Assembly (NCBI GenBank): GCA_027186245.1
Contig: CP114484.1
Span: 1,562,501-1,626,500, forward strand
Origin: Coriaria nepalensis
Taxonomy: Eukaryota > Streptophyta > Magnoliopsida > Cucurbitales > Coriariaceae
Direction of reading: 5' to 3'
DNA: 64,000 bases
Under the pieces are notes generated by a model. The model saw only the letters and a list, made by a program, of their open reading frames with translations. It had not been told where the DNA came from and did not search any database. Shown here piece by piece: positions 48,490 to 59,954 of this stretch. Each line of letters begins with the position of its first letter. Position 1 is the stretch's first letter. The position numbers and the translations under genes were made by a program.

Positions 48490-51323
48490 ATGGCGGCAGA
48501 AGAAGAAGGCAGCAATAATGAGTACACGCAGGATGGAACAGTCGATCTTAAGGGCAACCCTGTCCTTAGATCCAAGAGTGGCGGGTGGACTGCTTGCTCC
48601 TTTATCGTTGGTATATCTCTCTCTCTCTCTCTTACCGACCTCTCAGGACACTTGTCCTTAAAAAATTGGGCATGATCTGTTATTTCTTTCCTTCATTCTT
48701 GACCGCCTGTAATGACGAAATCTAAAGTGATTTCTTCTTAAAATTAGCAAATTTCATTTTCAGCGACATTCACTTTTTCGAGAGAAACATGATGAGATTT
48801 GGCATCTTGCTGTAATAACAAATTTACATCACACAATCAGTATTGTTGCATCTTTTTATTTTATGTTTTTGTGACATGTACGTGTACAGTGTACGAGGTG
48901 TTTGAACGGATGGCATATTATGGAATATCATCAAATCTGGTGCTATACTTAACGAAGAAGCTGCATCAAGGAACCGTGGCGTCTGCCAACAATGTCACCA
49001 ACTGGGTCGGTACCATATGGATGACTCCCATCTTGGGTGCTTACGTGGCAGACGCCCATCTCGGCCGCTACTGGACTTTCATCACTGCCTCTGTTATATA
49101 CCTCTCCGTACGTGACACGTCCCTCCTCTCCTTGTTTCTAACCTTGTATTCTTGTATTCTTCTCTTCTGTCCCCACCCATCACGTGCTTTTGATACAGCT
49201 TCATTATTGATGTGGGTGGGAAGTATGAACATTTTGACTTACTGTTACGTCTTTATTAGGCAGTAAGACCTCGTTTTGTATTAGATAAGATATATGTAAG
49301 AGTTGCCTAGTTAGGCGATTCTGTTTTCAACTGACGGTCGCGTTCAGACTTTTGTCTGAATTCTGACATTTTAAGGTCCTTCTGGTCTTACCAGTTAGTT
49401 AACGCTGTCTAATCCCTTTGAATTTCATTTCTTTGACCAAATGAGCGAGTTTGCAGGGAAGAAAAAAGAGGAAGAAAAAAATGGTCATGGTCTAGTTGGT
49501 ACCTGATATAGATATCGAACAAGAACTTGCTATTCTCGATGTGTTAATTAAGATTTAATTACTAATTAATATGGTTCTTTACTCCAAGTTGTCATGTTGA
49601 GTTACTCGATCCGTCCGAGTTGTCTTGTTAGCCTTTTTGTCTTCAGATTAGTTAGGTACTGGGTTTTCAAGACTTCCATTTTCGATATGGTACAGTGTAC
49701 TTTATAGATTGTTTAAGATGCAATATCATTTTGGCAAATTTTATAAAGTTTTTCTAATTGGAAATTCCGACCATTTTGGCAGGGAATGATTGTCCTAACA
49801 CTATCAGTTTCGCTGCCTGGCCTAAAGCCTCCGAAATGCTTGGAAGCCGATATAGAGGACTGTAAGAAAGCCTCTACGCTACAACTGGCCGTGTTCTATG
49901 GAGCACTCTACACACTAGCAATCGGAACAGGTGGGACCAAGCCCAACATCTCGACGATCGGAGCAGACCAGTTCGATGATTTTCACCCCAAAGACAAGGC
50001 ACACAAGCTGTCCTTCTTCAATTGGTGGATGTTCAGCATCTTTTTTGGGACACTCTTTGCCAACACTGTCCTTGTCTATATCCAAGATAATGTGGGGTGG
50101 TCTCTTGGATATGGGCTGCCTACTCTTGGGCTTGCCATATCAATTGCTGTCTTCTTGTGCGGGACCAAGTTTTATAGGCACAGGCTGCCGACTGGCAGTC
50201 CCTTCACTCGGATGGCTAAAGTCATAGTGGCAGCCTTGAGGAAATGGACGGAGCCTCTTCCTAGTGACCCAAAAGAGCTCCATGAGATCGACTTGAATGA
50301 ATACACAAAGAAAGGCAAATATAGAATCGACTCTACACCAACCTTGAGGTAAGTTGTGTTAAATGTAACAGTTAGAAACTGGGTCCGACAATGTACATCA
50401 AGCATGCATATTGACTCTACATGTTCTATGTATATAGGATCCTGAACAAGGCTTGTGTGAAGACGGGCCCGACTAATGATCCATGGAAGCTATGCTCAGT
50501 TACCCAAGTGGAGGAGACAAAGCAAATGCTAAGAATGATTCCAATTCTTGTTTCTACGTTTGTTCCAAGCACCATGGTAGCTCAAATCAATACCCTTTTT
50601 GTAAAGCAAGGCACCACGCTAAACCGAGCAATGGGCAAGCATTTCCAAATCCCACCGGCAAGTTTAGGCGGGTTTGTTACGATCTCCATGCTTATTAGTG
50701 TCGTGATCTATGACCGTTTCTTTGTCAAGATTATGCAAAGATTGACAAAGAACCCTAGAGGAATTACCCTTCTTCAAAGAATGGGGATTGGAATGATTAT
50801 CCACATTTTCATCATGACAATATCTTCTCTAGTTGAGGCAAGGAGACTAGCTGTTGCTAGGGAGAATGGAGTGGTGGAACTTGGAGGTCAAGTTCCTCTG
50901 TCTATCTTCATTTTGCTACCTCAATTTGTGCTTATGGGAACTGCAGATGCGTTTCTAGAGGTTGCTAAGATCGAGTTCTTTTACGATCAAGCACCAGAAA
51001 GTATGAAGAGTCTTGGAACTTCGTATGCAATGACTTCTTTGGGTATAGGGAATTTTATTAGTAGTTTTCTTCTTTCAACAGTTTCGCGCATCACCAAAGA
51101 GCGTGGCCATGGATGGATTCTAAACAACTTGAACGCTTCTCATCTTGATTACTATTATGCATTTTTGGCCATTCTCAACTTCTTGAACTTCATTTTCTTC
51201 TTGGTTGTGGCCAAGTTTTACGTGTATAAAGCCGAAGTGTCAAATTCGATTAAAGTGCTAACTAAAGAACTAAAGGAGAAGACGGTGATCAGACCTAGCC
51301 CACTTGAAGAATCAAGAACATAG
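48490..51323 (+). CDS. NPF5-type NRT1/PTR transporter (PTR3-like)
   Basis: A proton-coupled membrane transporter of the NRT1/PTR (NPF) family, moving peptides, nitrate or small metabolites. Exons are 48490-48610, 48890-49107, 49783-50348 and 50438-51323, giving 596 residues, the family norm. The ExxER proton-coupling motif is intact (EVFERMAYYG, Glu43 and Arg47). Family blocks follow: GTGGTKPNISTIGADQFDDF, FFNWWMFSIFFGTLFANT, FVKQGTTLNRAMG, NPRGITLLQRMGIG, EFFYDQAPESMKSLGTSY and DYYYAFLA. About twelve hydrophobic helices are visible. The match to Arabidopsis NPF5.2 (PTR3, wound- and pathogen-related) is the closest I recall, but NPF5.x members are similar and the substrate cannot be read from sequence. 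Confidence 0.93.
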
Positions 51324-51754
51324 TTTGGTTTGTAGAATTTACAGAAGAGAATGACAAAACAAGAACATAGTTTTACATGGGCTCATTGTTATACATAAGG
51401 TTTTAAGACTAGTAAAAGGAGAAAGAATGGAATATAGTTGATCAGACCTCTGTATATTTTCAATTTTAAAAAAAGACAGCTTTTTGCTTGAGATGTGATA
51501 TCACAAAGGTAGAGTGCCTACCTATTTTTGGTGAATAAAAAACCTGCAACAAGCACCATATTCTTGAAATCACATATAAGGTTTGTATCATCTGATTCTT
51601 AACAAACGGTGAGGCAGGATAGAGATAAGCATAAAGTAAACCTGGAAATATTTTGCAGGAAAGAAACATTACAAAAGCAAAGGTAGAGTGCCTAATCGTT
51701 TCTTTCGTTTCTCTTGGTATCTTAGTTGGAATTCTCGGAATAGACCAACAATCT
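51324..51754. other. Intergenic, tail-to-tail NPF/zinc-finger gene
   Basis: Convergent 3' ends, with a short repeated AAAGGTAGAGTGCCTA word at about 51506 and 51680. No gene seen. Confidence 0.5.
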
Positions 51755-53113
51755 TTAGTTCTCTTTTTTATGCCTTTTCTTGGAGGAGCTTTCTGTCGAT
51801 TTCCTTGTTTGCTGTTCATTTGAATCAGGTCCCACATTCTGCAAATTCCAACATCAATAAATTAGAGAAACAGATAGTCTTAAACCCCGATTCAATCCAA
51901 CAATGATCTCTTCTGTTTATTATACCTTTTTCGTTGACCGCTTTCTCTGCCGTTGCCGTCCTCGATTTTTCCTTTTAGGATTACCCTGTAAAAGACTTCA
52001 CTAAGATCCCTCTGCTCTGTTATACACTATCTTCTATTGAAATAGCAATCGGTCTGAGACCATAAGACCTTGGACAAAGTGATAAACTAACCTGAGAACG
52101 AGAAACAACACGAGCATGCAACTCGGAAGCTGTCTCCTGGTTTTCAACTTCTCCATCACTGTTGAGGATGGACTTAAGCCTACCATCATTCAGTAGTTTC
52201 TCTGATCGAGAATGTCTCTAGAGAAATCGGGAAGAAAAAGTTAATCATCAAATCACCAAGGTACTTCAAATTATTGAGAAAAATTCTAATTTGTGATAAG
52301 GGAGAAAGATATATATGCCCTACCTTGGACGTAAGGTGAGCCCTCACAGACTCCTCACTCAAGCATACAATTCTAGGGCATATCTTGCACTTGAAAATGG
52401 ATTTACATCTTAAGATGCAATCTGGAATATCTTCCAGTAATGCTTCGTCTGCAGATGCAATAGTAGATTGTGTGTCTCCTGTCCCAGCATTGATGTTATC
52501 AGATAACTTATTTTTGATAATAAATTGCCCCACTTTTCCAGATTCGGTGACATCCTCATTATCTAGCGCTCCTGTGATGCAAAAAATGTCAAACATACAG
52601 GACAAAATGCACATTTCATATTGCTTAAGACCGAAGATAACATATCAATAACAGAACCAAGACATGTGAACAATGCTGCATATCACTAAGAGAACCAAGA
52701 CATGCGAACAATATTCCTTTATCTCAACGAATAAGAAATGAAGACCATAAGCATTTATCTTGCCTGATTTGTCGAGATCAACTTCGTTCCCTGAGCTATC
52801 CTCCCTTTCATAACCTGAAACGAGGGGAAAAGGGGCAATGAAACCGAGAAATATAATGTTGATATAGAACTCAAGGTTGTAAGTTTAAGACATCCTCTTG
52901 TAAGATGCAATTCATGTATTTACAAAAGATGAAAAGGAGAGACAGACCAGATGAGATAGAGTGAGATTCATCATCTTCTTTGGCTTCTACTTCTTCACCT
53001 ACTGATTCTCTTGTGTCTTCTGACTCATGTTCAGATTCTGATGAAGATGACGATGAATCAGAGACTTCATCTTTCCCAGTATGTTCTAGCTTATAAAACC
53101 TCCTCTTTATCAT
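51755..53113 (-). CDS. C2H2 (U1-like) zinc-finger nuclear protein, uncharacterised
   Basis: A 244-residue protein with exons 53113-52948, 52814-52764, 52571-52324, 52217-52092, 51985-51926 and 51838-51755. The second intron uses a GC donor. The N-terminus MIKRRFYKLEH is followed by a long Ser/Glu/Asp-rich acidic tract (to about residue 70). One zinc finger follows, CKIC...H-x5-H (C-x2-C-x13-H-x5-H), across the exon 3/4 junction. The C-terminus is strongly basic (KRKNRGRQRQRKRSTKK and KKRHKKEN), suggesting nuclear or nucleolar localisation and RNA contact. The family is conserved in plants in my memory, but I know no assigned function. All six exons keep frame and the total is divisible by three. 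Confidence 0.82.
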
Positions 53114-54830
53114 TTTTGGTACACCAATTCAGCTCTGCGACAGAGCAAAAATGAGTTAAGGCATAAAAGAACACAAAACATCCATTTTACTTACCATGAT
53201 CTTGTTATAATAAACCAGGAAAGAGAATATTTCCTTTTTTTTTCTTTTCAGTTCAAGTTTTCGAGCACGTACCTAGTATTCGCCGACGAGTCTCAGTCGG
53301 AAACCTCCGTCTTCTTCTATACAGCGGCCGCGGACTTCTGCGTCGTAAGGAGAGCTTGACAGAATGTGAAATGGAGTATGTATTGATGACATTGGAGGAA
53401 AAACTAGGAAATTTGCATCACCAATTCGAAAAAAGATCAAGCCAAGTGCAGAGCAGGCGAGGAGAGGAGAGGAAAGTGGCTGTGGCGGGAGGGAGAGTAA
53501 GAAATATAGGTTTAGGGTTTTTGTCAGTTTATTGTTTGTTGGCCCAATTTATTATCAGAGGGGATTTGTGAAAATGACCAAATTTAGAAGCATGGGCTAA
53601 TCATGTTTTAAGGCTTATTTTAAAAGTTATCGTGAAAGCGGTATTTTATTTATTTATTTATTTATTTATTTATTATTTTAAAAGTTAAAAATATATATTG
53701 AATCATCCAAATAACTTTAATCAAAGAAAAAAGACAAAATAAAGGACAAACTATTTATTGCCCTTACCTTTTAACATAATGATCGGTCGATCTTCAAACG
53801 GTAACCAATCTAAGCATTTTATCTTTTTCATTTATTTTTTCCATCTTCTTTTATATCTTTTTCATCTCTTTCTAAAATCATACACTAATCTTCTTCTTCC
53901 TCTTTGCGAATCTATCACCTTTGATTTTACGAAAATGGCAAGTAGAAGCTCAAACTCTGAGAAGCAAGACATTGGGAAGAAACATTGAAAAGAGATGTCG
54001 TCGTAATCTATCGTGATCGACGATAAGAAAAATAAGTCAATCTGAAATCAATGGTTGAAGAATCATCTACTTCGATCGAGATATGAATTTCATTACTGAT
54101 TTATTGAACTAAAGATTTTCTCTTAGAAATTAGGATTTTTGTGGACTGATTTTGATTGTGTGACATGCATGTTTAGTTTTTAATGAAATTTGTAATGAAA
54201 ATATGTTTGAACTAAACTTTTGAGCTTGATTAGTGGGTATCGAACAATTTTAGTACTACATTACTCGATACTCCTTAATTCAGAGGATAAAGAATATCTA
54301 GATTATGTTCTCAATGGCCTATAATCATGGGCATCAAACATCTAGAAGTTAAGATAGAGGCTGTGAGGTTTTTATATCTTTACTCTTAGATTGCTTGATG
54401 ACTTACAAAAATGATCGTCAAGTAATTTGAAAGTTAAGATATAGGTTTTGAGGTTTGTCTTACTATCTTAATTGCCCGATACTTCTTATTAATGAGTCAT
54501 CGAGCAATGGGGAAGTGTAGTCAGAGATTCAGAAGCCTTTGTCCACTCTTTCTGATTGCTAGATGGCTCACAATTAAGGAGTATCGAGCAATCGAGATGG
54601 TAAGTGATAATTAATTTCATAGTTTAAATTTCAATTTATTTATTTTTTGTTTACCTTATAATTGTTTCTTGTTAATCTTATTTATTGCATGTTTGTGTTG
54701 AAGTTTAGTTGGAACAAGCTGCAATGCATTGTGTCCTTACACATCCTTATAGAAGTTCTTTTACAAAGCCCTCATCTCCTTGATTGTTAAAAAAGAAGTT
54801 GTTGTTGTTGATATAAAGAAAAGGCTCACC
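53114..54830. other. Intergenic, zinc-finger promoter and repeat-derived DNA
   Basis: The stretch holds the promoter and leader of the zinc-finger gene, a (TATT)n run at about 53645-53675, and AT-rich DNA. Between about 54240 and 54600 short words (TCGATACTCCTTAAT, GAGTATCGAGCAAT, AAGTTAAGATA) recur in both orientations, suggesting degraded transposon sequence left of the DUF1985 remnant. Confidence 0.4.
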
Positions 54831-55324
54831 ATGAAACAGTTGGCAGTGTTTAGGAATATATGTTTGGGATAATTCCTCAATGTGGATCTAAAGCTCAATA
54901 ACTCTAGTAAACTCCCGAACTCTTTCATTATTCGACGAGCAAAGTGAGAGAAGAAAAATGAGCTGTGGTTCATGGTCGGCAGCAAGCCTATGCAGTTCAG
55001 TCTAAAACAGTTTTCCTTGGTGACAAGATTAAGGTATCATGAGTATTATGGTGAAAAAGTGATCGAGTGTTTAGGAAAAGACAACCGGTTATTGAACACG
55101 TATCTAGATGAGACTATTGTTATTATTAACATGACACTTGTGTACTTCATAGATGTGGTTTTTGTATCTCAAGAGAGAAAGAATAATATCAAGCTATTTA
55201 CGTTGTCTGTTGTAAGTAATCTGGCAAGATTCAACGCTTACCCTTAAGGTAGAGCTTCATTTGAGAAGACGATTGATTCACTACGGAAGAATATATTCGA
55301 AAAGGCCGCCATGACTAAAATACA
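54831..55324 (+). pseudogene. Dead DUF1985-domain fragment (Ulp1-transposon family)
   Basis: One reading frame, broken by stops at 54870, 54945 and 55245, spells the DUF1985 pattern in order: a FRNICLG-FL start, ELWFMVGSKPMQFSLKQFSLVT, then FNAYP followed by a stop where the family has Trp, then GRASFEKTIDSLRKN. DUF1985 occurs in plant Mutator-like elements next to Ulp1-type protease domains. No protease part or intact terminal repeats were recognised here, so this is an old fragment. The open part alone (54972-55247) would look like a small gene, which it is not. Confidence 0.7.
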
Positions 55325-56409
55325 GGTATATAAGTGGAATATTCTCTTTTCCTAGAAAAATTGGTTGTAACATGAAACAAAACTTAGATAAGAAAATATC
55401 ATTGATTTAAAAAAAATGATGTTTTTCAAAAGCTTCCTAACCATAAAAATTTGATGCAATTTACGATTAATTATATATATATGGTGCATGATATATAAAC
55501 ATATTAAATAGAATCATAACTATAAACTCATTTTTATGTTATGAGTGATGTGATATATAAAAATAATATTTATAATTAAAATTTCATTTGATGTTTCACA
55601 TAACTATGTAATATTATGTTGTCGGGTTGGATGTAGCACCACCTCTTTAAGTCTCACCTCTTTGCGGTGTGTGCGATACCAAGATTCAATCTTCCCACTT
55701 TTCTCTCTATCTAGCTGTGAGCCAAGTTTTTCAATATCTAGTTCAAAAGGACCAGGATGGGAGCTAAGTAAACATCTTGAAAAGAAGGAATGAAGGCGCT
55801 ATCGGGCAAAGAAATGCTCTAGTCAAGCTCAATCTCTCCTAAGTTGGGATAGAGTGAGGAAAGCGAGTCAGGTTAAGTATATCGATAGGTTTGTTTGAAA
55901 TCTAACCTGTGGGTTGAGCTAGATAAGGTTCAATGAAATTTACTTAAAAGAGTGTATCTACCATAATTACATAGTAATGCATGATATGATATGCATACAA
56001 GAATTTTTCCAACATCTTACCGCAAGAAAAAATAACTTATCTTAAACATCTAACATTATTAAAACGAAAAAAATTATTGAATAGATTTGATCCATATTAA
56101 GAATTGATTTGAAAGAAAAAAAGTTCTCACACATATATGATTGATTTATATAGTACTGCTCCGAGTTTTGAAATGGATTTATATCCATCCAAAAATTTCT
56201 CCACCTCAATGTGAAATTTCCGTGCTCTCCTCTTCCCCTTCTCCAACCCATCAAATTTGTTTACAATGTAAAGTACACGCAGCTGCTCAGATTTTGACTC
56301 ATACTTGTACATGAACTCATCAAAACCAGTGTTAATAAGCTCCACCATAAGTACAACAAAACCATCTCTGTTTGCTTGCTTACAGTACAAGTGAAACTCT
56401 CCTTGATCA
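55325..56409. other. Intergenic, DUF1985 remnant to PATROL1-like 3' end
   Basis: AT-rich DNA without a supported gene. An 87-codon minus-strand frame at 56127-56390 directly follows the DUF810 stop in another frame (see findings). Confidence 0.4.
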
Positions 56410-59400
56410 TCATCTCCTCTTCGCTAATTGGAATGTCCGCTTCAAAAACTGATTAGCTGTCCCATCATTTCGATGACACAGAACCCTCAATATCGTATTT
56501 GGGTCTGCTCTATTCCACCTTCCCGTCGTAGGAGGCATCGGAAGCTTCTGCCCCGGGCCTCCCACTCCTATCCCGCTAGTCTCACAAGTCACCACGCTAA
56601 AATCTTCAATCAACTGCTCTGTCCATTGGCCCATTAAACCTATCACTCCTTCCACCGTGTCGGCTTCTTTCTCAACCACATCTTCCAACATCAACCCGTC
56701 CCCACACGTGCAAAAGACCCGCATCAAATCATCAAAGTCCTCTGCGATCATGTCGTGGTCTGACCGGTAAAATACTCGGAGACTTCCTCCGGCTAGCAAC
56801 ACCATTAAGTAGGCCTCGAACGCGGCTCGCATTACTTCTTTAACCGCCAAGGGTTGAGCCCGATCGGTTAGGATCGCACTCAATAGGGCGAGGTTTTGTT
56901 TGAGGATTCGTAATGCAGGCCGGATCCGGGAATTGGCTACGTCCCCTAAATAGAGGCTTTCATAGAAGACGGAGTTGGAATCAAGGAAGATGAGACGGTA
57001 AGCGGCTACTTCCGTGACGTGTTGGTAGGCCGTTTGGATCGATGAGTTGACTTTTTCGAAGTAGGATGGGGAGGAGGATTTGTGGTTGTTGACGAAACGT
57101 TTGCGGGACAAAGAGGCAGTTCGGGGAGAGACGGAGATAGTTTTGTCTAAGGATTGGAGTTGGGAAAGGAGGTAGTACAAAGTGTTGAGACGGATGTAGA
57201 GGCGTTGGGTCCCCCGGCTGGTTAAGGGCCGAGGGTGGTGACCATCATGGGTGCAGCTGTAATGGTGTAGCTCTTCTCCTACGACGGTGCACGGGGTAGC
57301 TTTTCTCCATAGCTTGACAAGTTTTGAGTCTCGGCTGCACCGGGTTAGAGGAGGAAGTTGGGGGACATAGCTCTGTTTTGAACCTTCAAAAGATAAAAAA
57401 AAATCGAGTTTGAGAAATTGTCAGGTAATTATAATAACACAACTAATACTAGTTAAGTGATTAATAAGCAGAAGATGATTATCACCACAAGAAGCAACAA
57501 AGATGGTATAATCTTGGACGATCTGCTCCAACCCGTTGGCTAGATCGTGAACCAAATCTTCCGTAATCCCGATAGGTGTTCCGAAGAACTCTTCCACTGC
57601 TTGGTTCGCTAATTTCATAAGCTCCATAGCTGATTGTGCATACGGTTCGGCTTTCGATTTCGGATTCCATGTCTACATAAACAAATTGTGCAATCCGTAA
57701 ACGAGCAAACTAGTTACTCTCTAAACACAAATCATTTTTTTCATTTTTTTTTCGAACTTACTTCGGTTTCTTTAGCTCGGGTAACAAGCTCCTTAGCCTT
57801 CTTCAACCTCTCTTCGATCCACTTCTTCAATAGATTTAACACTATGGAATCGACTTCAAACGGAACCATCTTTCTAACGATTGTCTTGCCTCCATCGTCA
57901 CAATCAGTTGAGTCTTCAACCACCATTTGAACCAACACCTTTTCGAGTTTTCCTGCCCTCTCAAACAACTTGACTGTCTCAATCGTTAAATTCGAAATCC
58001 CACCTAAATATTGCTTCAACAATATCCCGTAGCAATTGTGCAACGTAACCGCCGCCACTCCGGTTGCTGCTCGGTGCCACTTTTTAAGTATCGGACTGAA
58101 ACTTTCTCGCTCTTTTAATGCCAAATCCTCTATTTCTTTCGCTAATTGAATCAAAACTTCACTAGCCTCCTCTTTCACTTCATCAACTTTCCTATTTTCA
58201 ACAATCTAGAACAACAAACACAAGACAAATAGTAAGAAGTTGCCACTTATTGTCGAAGAAAAAGTAGTGCAAATTTATAAACCAAACTATCAACCTTTGC
58301 AAAAGCATTTTTCAATGAACTTCGAATGTAGTAATCGACACGTTCATCCAATGAGTCTACCACTTTTGTGTCGCCTTTGTCTTGCCCCTCCACAACTTCT
58401 GTGATCTTAACATCTTCACCTAAGATCTTCGAAACTGATAAGGCCAAGGGTAGAAAGTTTTCGATCTGGCCGACCGTACCCCTTTGGAAATAATCATGGT
58501 ATCTAAGCAATCTCTTCTCAGCCCACCCTTGCATGGATGTCAAAACTGACGACAATAACTTCCCGTAGACCACTTCCCTATCAGGCTTTTTTGCATCATT
58601 CGCCACCTCAGCCATCATGGCATGAGAAGCACAAAGCAAGTCCGGCTCGAGTTGGGCGGTTGCGACATATTGTTGGAACAAAATCCATGTGAAACATAGA
58701 TTGTGAACGGGCTGAGTAATCCCTAAGGTGGACCATGTTTTCTTCATCAACTCCAGAAGCTCATCGACCTCATCAAGGACTATGGTTTCATCCCGGTTGT
58801 CGAAAACGGATTGGAGGAGAGCAGTGTAGAGGTGGAGGTTAAGAGGGAATCCGTTGGCCCAATGACAGATGTCGGTCGGAGTTCCGTTAGAGCTCCGCCA
58901 GGACAAGGACACGACCGAGTTGCAGATGGTCCGCATGGTGTCAGAGTTTTTTCCCGTGTCGATCGGTTTTGTCTCACTTGCTCGCATGATGTCTTTGAGA
59001 CGGGAGGCAAAGGTGTTCGATTTGTCGAGCGGGATTGAAGGGTGGAGGAGGAGACCAGCTTCTAGGACCTTGAGCTGACGCTTTTGCCAAACGTGGTATT
59101 CATGGGAATCGTTAAATTCTGATGGTTTTATGTGGCGTAAAAGCTCTAATGGAATGATTATTGTCTCTGCTCGCCTCCCCATCTGAAATCAATGGTTTAC
59201 AATGAAAGCCGTGCCATATTATACATTACATGATCCTTAGTTTATGCATGATTCATGCAGACCAGATCCTTTTCAAATTTTCTCAATTTTTTTTATCGGT
59301 TAGGAGTTAGGACAAGTTAAATGGAGATCAGAATTGAAGGAAATTAACGCATACTTGGCCAACAAGGGTTCTCATGAGGGTCTTTCGAAGCCGGTTATCA

Positions 59401-59954
59401 CTCTGCTCGGTCACCTTCATCTGCTGCCTCATGATCTCTGCCGATGTCATAGGCCGTCTAGGCCTCATGGGTGGCAACGTAAACGCAAAACCCGGGCTAG
59501 ACCCAGAATTAGGTGACCCATGCGATGTTGGAGAAGACGGGGTCGAATTATTCCCCATGCCCGACATTATCATCCTCCTCGACGGCGACCTCTTCAACAT
59601 CTTCAACCCGAGCGCCCTCTTCATCCTGCTTGTTGGTGTGGTCACTACCCCGTTCCGCTTGTTACCATTCTGCCCTCCAATTCCATCACCATTGGCATTG
59701 TTATTCTTAGTATCAGTATTGCTCTCATTATCGGAGGAATAGAACATGAGGGCGTTCCGACCTCCGAACCCGGGGGAAGACCGGCAAGAAGTGAAGAAGA
59801 CCTCATAGGCTGTTTCTCGGACATCGTCCCGGTCGATACCTTCAAGTTTGCTAAAGGGCCAGACAAGGTCGTGTTCTAAGATTTCAAAGAGGTGGTCCGG
59901 CCGAGCGGCAGACAATGGACTGGGGAGGGATTCCCGACGGGTGTGGTAGCCCAT
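56410..59954 (-). CDS. DUF810/MUN-domain PATROL1-like protein
   Basis: A large Munc13-related (MUN domain) plant protein. The characterised member PATROL1 delivers the H+-ATPase AHA1 to the plasma membrane, and relatives are thought to tether vesicles. Exons on the minus strand are 59954-59355, 59182-58295, 58205-57762, 57672-57486 and 57383-56410, giving 1030 residues. The N-terminal fifth is Ser/Pro/Gly-rich and disordered, with a PFSKLEGIDRDDVRETAYEVFFTSCRS block. The DUF810 core has RRAETIIIPLELLRHIKPSEF, WQKRQLKVLEAGLLLHP and WAEKRLLRYHDYF. The MUN part runs to DPNTILRVLCHRNDGTANQFLKRTFQLAKRR at the C-terminus. ATG 59954 (MGYHTRRESLPSP) is preferred over in-frame 60068, whose extension is His/Leu-rich and unlike the family. 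I recall At2g33420 as the counterpart. Confidence 0.9.

Noticed and set aside
54972..55247. 91-codon open frame as a separate gene
   Set aside because: It is the uninterrupted middle of the broken DUF1985 fragment.
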